Source: Rhizobium grahamii (GTDB lineage: Bacteria; Pseudomonadota; Alphaproteobacteria; Rhizobiales; Rhizobiaceae). Taken from it: a DNA stretch of 64,000 bases. The stretch spans positions 434,001 through 498,000 of the forward strand of contig NZ_CP043499.1 of NCBI RefSeq assembly GCF_009498215.1. The letters are read 5' to 3'. Every line of letters begins with the position of its first letter. The stretch's first letter is position 1. Below, one piece after another: positions 37,165 through 46,259 of this stretch. The position numbers and the translations under genes are program-made. Under the pieces are notes generated by a model that searched no databases, was not told the DNA's origin, and was given only the letters and a program-made list of their open reading frames with translations.

Positions 37165-38476
37165 TTAATGCAGGGATTGTCCGCCATCCGCGGCGGACGG
37201 CGGTGTTTCGGCTGTCAGCAGCAGCTTGTCGATGCGGCGTCCGTCGAGATCGATGACTTCAAATCGCCAGCCGTTCTTGACGAAGCTCTCGCCAAGATCC
37301 GGCAGATGCTTCAGTTCCTCCAGAACGAGACCGGCAACCGTCTGATAGTCGCGATCGTCGTCAGGGGCAAAGCCCATGAAGTTTGCAAACTCGTCGATCG
37401 GCGTCCAACCGGAGACGAGATAGCTGCCGTCATGGCGGCGAACGATTGCCTGTTCGCCGATGGTGTCCTCCTGTACCGCGCCGAGAATACCCTCCAGGAT
37501 GTCGCCTGACGTCACGATGCCTTCGAAATGGCCGTACTCGTCATAAACGAGAACCAGGTGGCAGGGGGACCGGCGGATCGCCTGAATGACATCGAGAGCA
37601 CCCGACAGATCGGAAACCACCGGCACCTCTTGTACCATGCCGGCGATATCCACCTTCTGCGATGATGCCAGAGCATCGTAGAAATCCTTCGCAAGCAAAA
37701 TGCCGATGATTTCATCGGAGTTGTTTTTGCGGACTGGAAGTCGGGCCTTCGTCGAGCGCTGAAGCTGGCTCCGGATCTCTTCGAAGCTGTCCTCGATGTC
37801 AATCACCTCGACGTCGCGGCGTGGTGTCATCAATGCGCGCGCGTTTCTGTCGGCCAAACGCATGACACCCGAGATCATCGCCGATTCCTCGGTTTCGATC
37901 ACACCGGCGCTGTGTGCTTCCGCCAGAACGGTCTTGATTTCTTCGTCGGTGACGCCATCGGCCGTCTTTCCGGATTGGCCGAGGATGCGAAGGACGAGCC
38001 TGCCGGAAAAGTCCAGCAGCCAGACAAGCGGAGATGCCAGGCGCGACATCCACAACATGGCGGGGGCGACCTTGGCTGCGACGGCTTCAGGCGCGCGCAA
38101 GGCGATCTGCTTCGGCACCAGTTCGCCGACGATGAGCGAGAGGTAGGTGATTGCAACGACGACGGAACCGACGCCGAAACCGTCGGCCATCGCCGGGACA
38201 AGCCCTGCGCGGCGAGCCAGCCGGACAGGCGAGCGCCGAGCGTCGCACCCGAAAACGCCCGGAAAGCACACCGACAAGGGTGATGCCGATCTGCACCGTC
38301 GATAGAAAACGGCCGGGGTTCTCGGAGAGCTTGATAGCAATGGAAGCGCCTCTGCTTCCCTGGTCCGCGAGAACCTTCAGTCGGGCCGGGCGTGAAGAGA
38401 CTACAGCAAGCTCGGACATGGCCAGAACGCCATTCAGGACCGTAAGAATAATGACAATCGAAATTTCGAGAAGCAA
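37165..38476 (-). pseudogene. CNNM/CorC-type (hemolysin family) membrane protein, two frameshifts
   Basis: Three successive frames give one normal 437-residue protein: a DUF21 membrane domain (MLLEISIVIILTVLNGVLAMSELAVV), two CBS domains (LMTPRRDVEVIDIEDSF, then VPVVSDLSGALDVIQAIRRS) and a C-terminal CorC_HlyC domain (HDGSYLVSGWTPIDEF). The first break is after GVLSG, at CCC 38258-38260 on the plus strand; the second is after AAQGL, at GGG 38195-38197. Each lacks one base of a run. The 20 residues between, AFSGATLGARLSGWLAAQGL, are perfect family sequence in the third frame, which favours read error. Family members act in Mg or Co efflux or tolerance. Confidence 0.85.
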
Positions 38477-38730
38477 AATCGAACCTTATGTTTTTTGCAG
38501 TTCTGCAAAGATAGGCAAACTATGCGCCGAACGCCAGTCGAAGAAATGTGACTGACATCTTAAGAGTAATAACGCGCATTCATTCGCTCCGATGATGCGC
38601 TCTGCCATGGAGCGCTACCGGCGCCTTTCGCGATTCCCAAGCGGAGGCTCTTATGATCATCCTTGCGTCGCCATCGGAGTGATTCTCGGACGGCGGTCGT
38701 TCAATTCCGTACAGCCTGTCGAGGTTCCTC

Positions 38731-39975
38731 ATGAAAACCCCACCGAGCACCAACTGGGCAGCGAGCTTTCGCTACGGCTTTCGCGACTGCGTTTATCCGA
38801 CATCCGTCGATGCGCTCTGCGAGACCGTTGCACGATCCAAAAATCTGAAGGTTCTCGGCTCTCGGCATTCATTCAATGCGATCGCCGATGGCGATCTGGC
38901 TGTCATCTTGTCCGATATGCCAGTTGATCCGGTTGTGGAAGCTGATGGTGCAAGCGTTTCGGTGGGTGGGCACGCGACATACGGGGAACTCGCCAGTTTT
39001 CTCAATGAACGCAAGCTCGCAATCCATAATCTCGCGTCGCTTCCGCATATTTCGATTGCCGGCGCCATAGCGACGGCCACGCACGGCTCGGGCGATGGGA
39101 ATGGAAATCTCGCAACGGCGGTAAGCGCAATAGAGTTCGTCGCTGGTGACGGCACTCTCGTTCGCCTTAAACGAGGTGATCCCGATTTCCCAGGCGCTGT
39201 CGTGCATCTGGGAGCGCTTGGCGTCATTACCCGGGTGACGCTGGATGTGTTGCCGGAGTTCGAGGTCGCGCAAGGCGTCTATGAGGGACTATCGTGGCCC
39301 GCTTTGCTCGAGAATTTCGATGCGATCATGGGGGCATGCTATAGCGTCAGCGTTTTCACGCAATGGCGCGAGCAGGCCGGTGCGATCTGGCTGAAACGCA
39401 AGGCTGGCGCTTATAACTGGGCCGAAGATATGTTTGGCGCGATGCGCTCGACGGTCAAGCGCCATCCCATCATTGGACTGGACCCGCAGAATTCGACCGA
39501 CCAGTTGCAGCAATACGGACGCTGGTCGGATCGCCTGCCGCATTTCAAGATGGGATTCACGCCAAGCAATGGCGAGGAAATCCAGTCGGAGTTCCATGTT
39601 CCACGGCGGTTCGCGGCTGCTGCCATTGAAGCGCTTCTTGGTATTCGCGAGCGCTTTGTCCCTTTGATCCAGGCCAGCGAATTTCGCACAGTTGCCGCTG
39701 ACGATCTCTGGCTAAGCCCGCAATACCAGCGTGATACGCTTTCAATCCATTTCACGTGGGTTCGAGAACAGGCTGCCGTCGATGAGGCCGTTTCTCATAT
39801 AGAGGAGGCGCTTTCTGCGTTCGAGGCCCTGCCGCATTGGGGCAAGGTGTTCTCGCTGCGCCCGATTGGCCGGCTCTATCCGAAGTTTGCAGATTTTTCA
39901 GCGTTGAGGGATCGATTGGATCCTCAGCGGAAGTTCTCCAACCAGTGGCTGGAGACCGTTCTCTCTGAGCGTTGA
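38731..39975 (+). CDS. FAD-binding alditol/xylitol oxidase-like protein
   Basis: A 414-residue VAO-family flavoprotein. His46 in VLGSRHSFN is the predicted covalent FAD attachment, at the position known from Streptomyces alditol oxidase. The FAD domain includes HISIAGAIATATHGSG; the C-terminal ALO domain contains HWGKVFSL. Such enzymes oxidise the C1 hydroxyl of alditols (xylitol, sorbitol) to aldose and make hydrogen peroxide. No signal peptide is seen. It stands alone with no transporter next to it. The 254 bp upstream show no other gene. L-gulonolactone-type oxidase is an alternative. Confidence 0.8.
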   Translation: MKTPPSTNWAASFRYGFRDCVYPTSVDALCETVARSKNLKVLGSRHSFNAIADGDLAVILSDMPVDPVVEADGASVSVGGHATYGELASFLNERKLAIHNLASLPHISIAGAIATATHGSGDGNGNLATAVSAIEFVAGDGTLVRLKRGDPDFPGAVVHLGALGVITRVTLDVLPEFEVAQGVYEGLSWPALLENFDAIMGACYSVSVFTQWREQAGAIWLKRKAGAYNWAEDMFGAMRSTVKRHPIIGLDPQNSTDQLQQYGRWSDRLPHFKMGFTPSNGEEIQSEFHVPRRFAAAAIEALLGIRERFVPLIQASEFRTVAADDLWLSPQYQRDTLSIHFTWVREQAAVDEAVSHIEEALSAFEALPHWGKVFSLRPIGRLYPKFADFSALRDRLDPQRKFSNQWLETVLSER

Positions 39976-40057
39976 CCGTTGAGCCTGCTCCGGCCGCGGG
40001 CTTCCCTTTACAGGTCGATGGCGGAGCGAAAAACGCGCTGCCATCGACTGTGTTTAA

Positions 40058-41104
40058 TCAGCCCTTGGTCACGGCAGGGCTGAATACCAGCAGGCTCAGG
40101 ATTTCAAACAACACCTGAGCACCAGCCTGCGCGGTGTTGGTCGTGCTGTCATATTGCGGCGCCACCTCGACGACATCGCCTCCGACAAAATTGAGCCCCT
40201 TCAGGCCGCGCAGGAGTTCCAGAGCCTCACGGCTGGTCAGGCCGCCGATCTCGGGCGTGCCGGTGCCTGGTGCAAAGGCGGGATCAAGGCTGTCTACGTC
40301 GAAGGACAGGTAGGTCGGGCCATCGCCGACGATCTGCCGAGCCTTCTCGATGATCGCCGGGATGCCCATCCCGTTGATTTCCTCGGCGTGAATGACCGTC
40401 ATTCCGGATTCATAGGAGAATTCCCAGAGGTATTCGGAAGGCCCTCTGATTCCGATCTGGATCGTACGCGTCGGATCGAGGACGCCGTCCAGAACGGCAT
40501 TGCGCATCGGGCCGCCATGGTGGAACTTCGTCTGGTCAAACGGGCCGCCGGTATCGCAATGGGCGTCGATATGGATAAGCCCGACGGGCGCCTTGGCGCC
40601 GACCGCTTTCAGAATCGGATGCGTGATCGAGTGGTCGCCGCCGACGGAGAGCGGAATGACGCCTGCTTCGACAATCTTGCCGATAGCTGCCTCGATATTC
40701 TGATGGCATTGCTCCAGCCGGTAGCGGCTCCCAAAAGGGATATCGCCGATGTCGGCGGCGCGCAGGTCGTAGGCCGGTGCGCAGTCCAGTACGTGGTTAT
40801 AGGGACCGATACGCTCGATACTGCGCACTGCGCGCGGTCCGAAGCGTGAACCCGGCCGATTGCTGACGCCGAGATCCATAGGGATACCGACTGCGGCAAC
40901 CTGAAGGTCTCCGAAATCAGGAGCGGCAAAATTCACTTCCTTGTAGGGCAGGCCTGCAAAGGTCGAAATACCGGAATAAGGTGCCGCGCGCGTCCCTCCT
41001 TTGAAGATTTTCTCGGCCACGCGCCTGAAACGCGGATCGAAGAACTCGGCACTGTCGCCAAACTTCTTGCGCAGATCCTCTAGGTGCTTCTTCAAATCGA
41101 CCAT
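40058..41104 (-). CDS. Ureohydrolase (agmatinase/guanidinobutyrase family)
   Basis: A 348-residue Mn-dependent ureohydrolase. Metal motifs are GGDHS, HIDAHCDTGG and SFDVDSLDPAFAPGTGTPE, all complete. These enzymes cleave a guanidino compound to amine plus urea. It has an N-terminal extension of about 45 residues compared with E. coli agmatinase. The ATG follows AGAAGGAATA. It is co-directional with the SnoaL-like and TetR genes and divergent from a polyamine-type importer. Agmatine, 4-guanidinobutyrate or another guanidino acid are candidate substrates; annotation as agmatinase alone would be too precise. Confidence 0.85.
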   Translation of the reverse strand: MVDLKKHLEDLRKKFGDSAEFFDPRFRRVAEKIFKGGTRAAPYSGISTFAGLPYKEVNFAAPDFGDLQVAAVGIPMDLGVSNRPGSRFGPRAVRSIERIGPYNHVLDCAPAYDLRAADIGDIPFGSRYRLEQCHQNIEAAIGKIVEAGVIPLSVGGDHSITHPILKAVGAKAPVGLIHIDAHCDTGGPFDQTKFHHGGPMRNAVLDGVLDPTRTIQIGIRGPSEYLWEFSYESGMTVIHAEEINGMGIPAIIEKARQIVGDGPTYLSFDVDSLDPAFAPGTGTPEIGGLTSREALELLRGLKGLNFVGGDVVEVAPQYDSTTNTAQAGAQVLFEILSLLVFSPAVTKG

Positions 41105-41188
41105 TTCGTATTCCTTCTTCCCCAGTTCTTAATAGAATTTCTGATGACGGCCGCTCGCTGAAGTCGGGCCGCATCTGGTCAGCAGGCC

Positions 41189-41581
41189 TCAGGGCCGTGG
41201 CGAGAGATGCTCATGGATTGCCAGCCACTCACCGGTCACCTGCTTCTCGAAAACGATTGTTTCCCGCTCTGCACTGGTGACCGGCTCCCCGTTAAAGGTG
41301 AGGTCTGTCTCGACGGAGTGGGTGAAAATGGCAATAGGGCCGGCGATGCGGACGTCTCGATCGCTCGAGCGGCAAGCGCGCACACGAAAGCCGTCACGGC
41401 TCTCCCAGAGTACCCATTCCGCTTCATATTCGGCGCGTGTGCCGAGCCGTCGGTCGAGATTATGAAATATGAAGGTGGCTTCGGGCGCGAAAGCCGCGAA
41501 ATATCTGTCGCGATCGTGCCTGCCGAACGCGTCGACGAGGCTATCCGCAGCCGCAAGCACGGCATCCTGCTGGTGTTCCAT
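41189..41581 (-). CDS. NTF2-like (SnoaL/DUF4440-type) protein
   Basis: A 130-residue protein of the NTF2-like fold: FGRHDRDRYFAAFAPEATFIFHN at the N-terminus, and WLAIHEHLSP at the C-terminus. Members are small cone-shaped enzymes or binding proteins; no catalytic set can be named here. It lies 15 bp downstream of the TetR gene and before the ureohydrolase, so it probably shares their promoter. Similar proteins accompany amidohydrolases in catabolic operons, but the link here is contextual only. Confidence 0.7.
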   Translation of the reverse strand: MEHQQDAVLAAADSLVDAFGRHDRDRYFAAFAPEATFIFHNLDRRLGTRAEYEAEWVLWESRDGFRVRACRSSDRDVRIAGPIAIFTHSVETDLTFNGEPVTSAERETIVFEKQVTGEWLAIHEHLSPRP

Positions 41582-41596
41582 CCCTTTGGTTCCCTG

Positions 41597-42223
41597 TTAT
41601 TGAATTCTTGGGCTGCTGATCAGGAGTGCCAGCGGCCTGTTCTGTCTCGCCACGTGCTCCTTGAGCGCCTCAAGCGTCATCGCTTCCTCTCTGACGAACT
41701 CGATGAACATCATGTTGAGATTGTTGAAAACCATCTGCCCGACGGCGACCGCATCAATTCCCGGCATCACGGCACCGCGCAGCTGGAGCTTTTGCACCAG
41801 CATCGAAACCTGATCGCAGAGGCGCCCGTCCAGTTCCGTGTAACGCCTGCTGAACGGGCTTCCCGGCTGTTGAATGGACGTCGCCATCGCAATGCGCCAC
41901 ATTTCCTTGCTGAGATAGACGAGAGAGTGATCGAAATACTGGTCGATCAGAGCCTGCAATGCATCGAGCGTCGTGGCCGGAGGATTCTCGACGATGGCTT
42001 TGCCTGATTCCAGCACTTCCTCGACTTCCATCGAGACGGTGGCGACGAGGATATCTCCCTTGTTCTCGTAGTAATTGTAGAAAGTGCCGACGGAGACTTC
42101 TGCGCGCTCGGCAATATCCTCGATCCGCGCACTGTCGTAGCCAACCTCGCGAAAAAGGCTCGCTGCGGCTTCCAATATGCGGCGATTGCGATCGGCTTTC
42201 TGCTTGGCGCGCAGTCCCGTCAT
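41597..42223 (-). CDS. TetR-family repressor of the ureohydrolase/ABC locus
   Basis: A 208-residue TetR protein. The HTH region is at about 10-56 (ILEAAASLFREVGYDSARIEDIAERAEVS, then VGTFYNYYENKGDIL). The C-terminal ligand domain is not characteristic of a known ligand. It is divergent from the importer binding-protein gene, with a 116-bp shared promoter that contains two inverted repeats. It likely controls both the importer operon and its own operon with the SnoaL-like protein and ureohydrolase. Confidence 0.87.
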   Translation of the reverse strand: MTGLRAKQKADRNRRILEAAASLFREVGYDSARIEDIAERAEVSVGTFYNYYENKGDILVATVSMEVEEVLESGKAIVENPPATTLDALQALIDQYFDHSLVYLSKEMWRIAMATSIQQPGSPFSRRYTELDGRLCDQVSMLVQKLQLRGAVMPGIDAVAVGQMVFNNLNMMFIEFVREEAMTLEALKEHVARQNRPLALLISSPRIQ

Positions 42224-42240
42224 GTCTCATCTTTCAAATA

Positions 42241-42291
42241 ATGAATGCCCTCAAAATTCATATTGACTTAAAAAATGAACTCATTCAATCT
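42241..42291 (+). promoter_or_regulatory. Divergent promoter with candidate TetR operators
   Basis: TTGACT (42263-42268) and CAATCT (42286-42291), 17 bp apart, could be -35/-10 for the importer operon. AATGA-AC-TCATT (42274-42285) is a palindrome exactly within this spacer. ATGAAT/ATTCAT (42241-42246, 42256-42261) form a second inverted repeat on the TetR side. Repression by the TetR protein is inferred. Confidence 0.5.
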
Positions 42292-42339
42292 TTTTCATGA
42301 AGGCGCCGAAACGAGCGCTACCGACCAGAGGGCAACATC

Positions 42340-43434
42340 ATGACTGATCTTATTGCAGGCATATCTGCGCGCAGATTTCTGACTTCGGCTGCGACATTGG
42401 CTCTTGCCGCGGCATCTGTGGCGCTGACTTCCGCGCCGGTTCTGGCGCAGGACGAGTTGAATGCACTTGTCTGGTGCGATCACACCGACCCGGCATTGAT
42501 CGAGCCGTTCGAGAAGGCGAACAACGTCAAGGTCAACCTGAAGGAATACGAGGGCACCGGCGCCGGGCTTTCGATCATCGATCAGTCGCGTCCTGGAGAC
42601 TGGGACGTCCTGGTTATCGACGGTGTCGACGTACAGCGTGCTGTCGACAAGGACATCCTTGCCGAGATGCCTGCCGATGCGCTGCCGAATGCGGATATCT
42701 TCCCGGAAGTGCGCATGGAAGCGAACAACAGCAGGGACGGCAAGATCTACGCCGTCACCGAGAAGTTTGGCTACAATACCGTCTCCTACGACAAGACCAA
42801 GGTTGATCCGGCAGACATGAAGGACATGTCGAAGCTCTGGTCCGACAAGTACAAGGGACGCATTGCCGTTTACGACTACTACCTGCCGATGATCGGTCTG
42901 ACCGGTATCGACCTCGGCAAGGCAACGGCAAGCCTGTCGGATGCCGACATGCCGGCGATCAAGGACAAGCTGTTCGCGCTGAAGGCCAATGCAAAGCAGG
43001 TCAGCGATGTGGTCTCGTCGCAGACGGCGCTTGCCACCGGCGAGGTCGACATCGTGTTCGGCGGCGGCGAATGGCTGACGGCTGGGCTGGTCAAGGATAA
43101 GCCCAATCTGGACTGGACCATTCCTGAACAGGGCGCGGTGCGCTGGGCGCAATCGATCGGTGTGATGAAGGACTCGACGAAAAAGGACCTCGCCCTGAAG
43201 TTCGTGCAGTATATCGTCAGCCCGGAAGGGCAGGCGCGGCTCGCGACGTCGTCCTGCTACTGGGCAATGCCGGCGAATGCGAAGGCAGGCGAGCATTTGA
43301 CTGCCGAACAGAAGACCGCTTTGCGCTGGGATGAACAGGCCGATTATCTGAAGCGCACCCAGCTTTATCCAATCCCAAGCGCGGAACTGGACGCCAAGAT
43401 GCAGGACGCCTGGACCGAAATGCTGCAGCACTGA
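42340..43434 (+). CDS. Polyamine-type ABC transporter, periplasmic binding protein (PotD family)
   Basis: A 364-residue SBP with a signal peptide of twin-arginine-like appearance (ISARRFLTSAATLALAAASVALTSAPVLAQ). The mature protein starts DELNALVWCDHTDPALIEPFEK and follows the PotD/SBP family 8 pattern (EKFGYNTVSYDKTK; VFGGGEWLTAGLVKDKPNLDW). It captures the substrate for the importer encoded downstream. The ureohydrolases and aldehyde dehydrogenase of the locus suggest a guanidino or amine compound. The ligand is not proven. Confidence 0.87.
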   Translation: MTDLIAGISARRFLTSAATLALAAASVALTSAPVLAQDELNALVWCDHTDPALIEPFEKANNVKVNLKEYEGTGAGLSIIDQSRPGDWDVLVIDGVDVQRAVDKDILAEMPADALPNADIFPEVRMEANNSRDGKIYAVTEKFGYNTVSYDKTKVDPADMKDMSKLWSDKYKGRIAVYDYYLPMIGLTGIDLGKATASLSDADMPAIKDKLFALKANAKQVSDVVSSQTALATGEVDIVFGGGEWLTAGLVKDKPNLDWTIPEQGAVRWAQSIGVMKDSTKKDLALKFVQYIVSPEGQARLATSSCYWAMPANAKAGEHLTAEQKTALRWDEQADYLKRTQLYPIPSAELDAKMQDAWTEMLQH

Positions 43435-43467
43435 CAGCGTCGTTTCCTTCTTAGTGCCATCCATCAC

Positions 43468-43490
43468 CCCTCTCCCTCGTCGGGAGAGGG
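43468..43490 (+). promoter_or_regulatory. Hairpin between binding-protein and permease genes
   Basis: CCCTCTCCC (43468-43476) and GGGAGAGGG (43482-43490) are perfect 9-bp arms around TCGTC. No T run follows. It probably stabilises or partly terminates the binding-protein mRNA. The sequence looks like a dispersed intergenic element of rhizobia and should be searched for copies elsewhere in the genome. Confidence 0.5.
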
Positions 43491-43507
43491 CAGTCGGAGA
43501 CTTGTCC

Positions 43508-44371
43508 GTGGCTGCTGTTTCCCTTGAAGATACCGAACGCCGGAAGGCCTGGGGCTTTGTCGCCCCGGCGCTTGTCTGGACGCTCGTCTTCTTTGTCGCC
43601 CCATTTCTCTTCATGGTCGCCATGAGCCTCTGGGCGCAGCAGGGCGGTTCTATTGTCCGCGTCTGGAATTTTGGAAACTATATCGCCTTCTTCGAAAAGG
43701 ACGCGCTCTTCCGCGGGCTGACGAACTCGCTGGAGATTACTGCCATCGTCACTGTTCTTTCGATCCTGCTGGCTTATCCGCTTGCCTGGATCATTGCTGA
43801 GCGGGTGCCGAAGAAATATCAGCGAACGGCGTTAATCCTGGCGATCTTGCCATTCTGGACGTCCTACGTCGTCAGATCCTATTCCTGGCTGCTGGTGCTG
43901 GCGCGCAACGGCGTGATCAATCAGACACTGATCAACATCGGCGTCATTACCGAGCCGCTGGAGCTTGCCAGCAATCGTACGGCAACGGTTATCGGCTTCG
44001 TCCACTTCTTTGTCATGCTTCTCACGCTGACGATCTATGCCAATCTCGTGCAGCTTTCGCCGAATTATCGGCGTGCGGCAGCGGACCTCGGGGCGAATGC
44101 ATTCCAGACGTTCTGGCATGTCATCCTGCCACTCACCATGCCTGGCATCATGACCGGTGCGTTCCTGACTTTCGTTCTCTGCATCGGCGATTATGTCACG
44201 CCGCAAATTCTCGGCGGCAACAATGAGCTTGTCCTGCCGCAGATCATCATGTTGCAGCTTGGCCGCCGTGCGGACTTCCCGATGGCTGCTGCGCTTTCCA
44301 TCATCCTGATGCTGGCCGTTACCGCCGCATACGTTGCCTGCGCCCGCTGGCTGAAGATTGAGAGGACGTGA
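43508..44371 (+). CDS. Polyamine-type ABC transporter permease (PotB type)
   Basis: A 287-residue inner-membrane permease with six helices (AWGFVAPALVWTLVFFVAPFLFMVAMS first). The coupling loop is RRAAADLGANAFQTFWHVILPLTMPG. I selected GTG at 43508, eight bases after GGAG. A GTG at 43454 would put the intergenic hairpin inside the gene and add unlikely residues; TTG at 43502 is a second alternative. It overlaps the PotC-type gene by ATGA. Confidence 0.85.
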   Translation: MAAVSLEDTERRKAWGFVAPALVWTLVFFVAPFLFMVAMSLWAQQGGSIVRVWNFGNYIAFFEKDALFRGLTNSLEITAIVTVLSILLAYPLAWIIAERVPKKYQRTALILAILPFWTSYVVRSYSWLLVLARNGVINQTLINIGVITEPLELASNRTATVIGFVHFFVMLLTLTIYANLVQLSPNYRRAAADLGANAFQTFWHVILPLTMPGIMTGAFLTFVLCIGDYVTPQILGGNNELVLPQIIMLQLGRRADFPMAAALSIILMLAVTAAYVACARWLKIERT

Positions 44372-45162
44372 TGACGCGCGATAGAGCCACCAATATCGTT
44401 TCCAGCGTCTATGCCGCCCTGATTTTCGGCTTCATTTTCCTGCCGGTGATCGTGCTTGTGCTCTTCTCGTTTCAGGACGGGCGCCTGCCGGTGCCGCCTT
44501 TCAACGGTTTCTCTCTTCAATGGTACGAGGCCGTCTTTGCCGATCGCAAGCTGATGTCGGCGCTGCTGCATTCCTTCTTCGTCGCAACGCTGTCGTCCCT
44601 TGTCGCCTGCCTTCTCGGGTTCCTCGCCGCCTATGCGCTCGCCCGCTTCAAGCTGCCGGGCTCCGCCTGGCAACGAGGTTTGCTGATCGCGCCGATGACG
44701 GTCAGCTACCTGATCATCGCGCTAGGGCTGCTCACCGTCCTCAATGTGCTGGGCATCGCCCTTTCGCTCTGGACTGTCGGTATCGGTCACGTGGTGATCA
44801 ATCTGCCGCTCTGCTTCGCGATCATCTATTCGTCCATGGGTGACCACCACATCAATATCGAGCGCGCGGCGCGCGATCTCGGGGCCAGCGACTTGAAGGT
44901 CATGGCGCTTGTGACGGCACCGATGCTGTTGCCGTCGTTGCTTGCCTCCTTTTTCCTGTCGATGACGTTCAGTTGGGATGAATTCATCATCGCCTTCCTG
45001 CTGTCGCGCTTCGATGTGACCCTCCCGGTCGAGATCTGGAGCCTGCTTCGGTCCGGTCTCAACCCCAAGACCAATGCCATCGGCTCACTGGTGTTCCTCG
45101 TTTCGGTCATCCTGCTGGTCGTGCTGGAACTGTTCCTGTTCGGAAGGACAAAGAAATCATGA
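44368..45162 (+). CDS. Polyamine-type ABC transporter permease (PotC type)
   Basis: A 264-residue permease with six helices. It begins at an ATGA overlap with the PotB-type gene. Typical PotC features are the first helix (IFGFIFLPVIVLVLFSFQDG), the NGFSLQWYEAVFAD segment and the coupling loop (IERAARDLGASDLKVMALVTAPML). The ending SWDEFIIAFLLSR is characteristic. It forms a heterodimeric channel with the previous product and overlaps the ATPase gene by ATGA. Confidence 0.88.
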   Translation: MMTRDRATNIVSSVYAALIFGFIFLPVIVLVLFSFQDGRLPVPPFNGFSLQWYEAVFADRKLMSALLHSFFVATLSSLVACLLGFLAAYALARFKLPGSAWQRGLLIAPMTVSYLIIALGLLTVLNVLGIALSLWTVGIGHVVINLPLCFAIIYSSMGDHHINIERAARDLGASDLKVMALVTAPMLLPSLLASFFLSMTFSWDEFIIAFLLSRFDVTLPVEIWSLLRSGLNPKTNAIGSLVFLVSVILLVVLELFLFGRTKKS

Positions 45163-46253
45163 CCGCACCGGTTTCAATCGAGAACGCCACGAAAACCTTC
45201 GGCAGTTTCACCGCGCTCGACAACGTTTCGCTCGATATCAACGCTGGCGAATTCATCGTTCTGCTCGGGCCTTCCGGCTGCGGCAAGACCACGCTTCTCT
45301 CCATCCTAGGAGGCTTCCTGTCGCCGACCAAGGGACGGATTGCGATCGGTGGCAAGGAGATGACCAACGTGCCGCCGGCAAAGCGCCCGACGACCACGAT
45401 GTTTCAGGACTACGCGCTCTTCCCACACATGAAGCTGAAGGACAATGTCGGTTTCGGCCTGCGAATGCGCGGTGTCGGCAAGACGGAGCGTGAGGAACGG
45501 GCGAAGAGCTTTCTCGATCTTGTCGGCCTCAAGACCTCCGCCGACAAAAAGCCCCACGAGCTTTCAGGGGGGCAGCGACAGCGCGTGGCGCTCGCGCGGG
45601 CTCTGGCTGTCGATCCCGACGTTTTGTTGCTCGATGAGCCGCTTGGCGCGCTTGACCTCAAGCTTCGCCGGCAGATGCAGGACGAGTTGAAGGCGATCCA
45701 GAAGCGTGTCGGCACGACCTTCGTTCACGTCACACATGACCAGGAAGAGGCGATGGCGATTGCCGATCGGATCGTGGTCATGAACCAGGGAAAGATCGAG
45801 GATTTCGGGCCGCCTTCAGAAATCTACATGCGTCCCCGGTCGCTCTTCTCGGCCGGCTTCATGGGCGAAGTGAACTTCATTCCAGGCAAGGTGATGGAAG
45901 CCGCTAGCGGCCGGGCGGTTGTGGAGACCCGGCTGGGCAATGTCGCCCTGCCAGGCACCTGCTTTACGGCGGGGGTGCCATCGGCCGGCGACGCGACGAC
46001 ACTCTGCATCAGGCCGGAACATTTTCGCGGGGCCGGCGAGGGAGATGCGCCGGTCACGGTCATGGGGCAGGCCACAATATCCGGCAGCGCGTTCTTCGGC
46101 ACGCATTACCGCTGCCACCTTGCGCCCATGGCGGCGCCCGACATGAGCATCGTCGCGCATATGCCGCAATCAGCGGCGGTAGCGGAAGGGCAAGCGGTCG
46201 CGCTTGCCGTCAACGTCGGCGATATCGTAGCCTTGCCCTCGAAACAGGCATAG
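45159..46253 (+). CDS. Polyamine-type ABC transporter ATPase (PotA type)
   Basis: A 364-residue ATPase with Walker A GPSGCGKT at 37-44, LSGGQRQR near 133-140, LDEPLGALDLKLR and the His-loop (VTHDQEEAMAI). A TOBE domain occupies the C-terminal 100 residues (CIRPEHFRG). It energises uptake through the PotBC-type channel. It is followed after 6 bp by the MBL hydrolase gene, so the operon continues into catabolic genes. Confidence 0.9.
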   Translation: MTAPVSIENATKTFGSFTALDNVSLDINAGEFIVLLGPSGCGKTTLLSILGGFLSPTKGRIAIGGKEMTNVPPAKRPTTTMFQDYALFPHMKLKDNVGFGLRMRGVGKTEREERAKSFLDLVGLKTSADKKPHELSGGQRQRVALARALAVDPDVLLLDEPLGALDLKLRRQMQDELKAIQKRVGTTFVHVTHDQEEAMAIADRIVVMNQGKIEDFGPPSEIYMRPRSLFSAGFMGEVNFIPGKVMEAASGRAVVETRLGNVALPGTCFTAGVPSAGDATTLCIRPEHFRGAGEGDAPVTVMGQATISGSAFFGTHYRCHLAPMAAPDMSIVAHMPQSAAVAEGQAVALAVNVGDIVALPSKQA

Positions 46254-46259
46254 GCTGAG

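Noticed and set aside
43454..43507. Upstream GTG start for the PotB-type permease
   Set aside because: It would translate through the intergenic hairpin, lacks a ribosome site and adds atypical residues.
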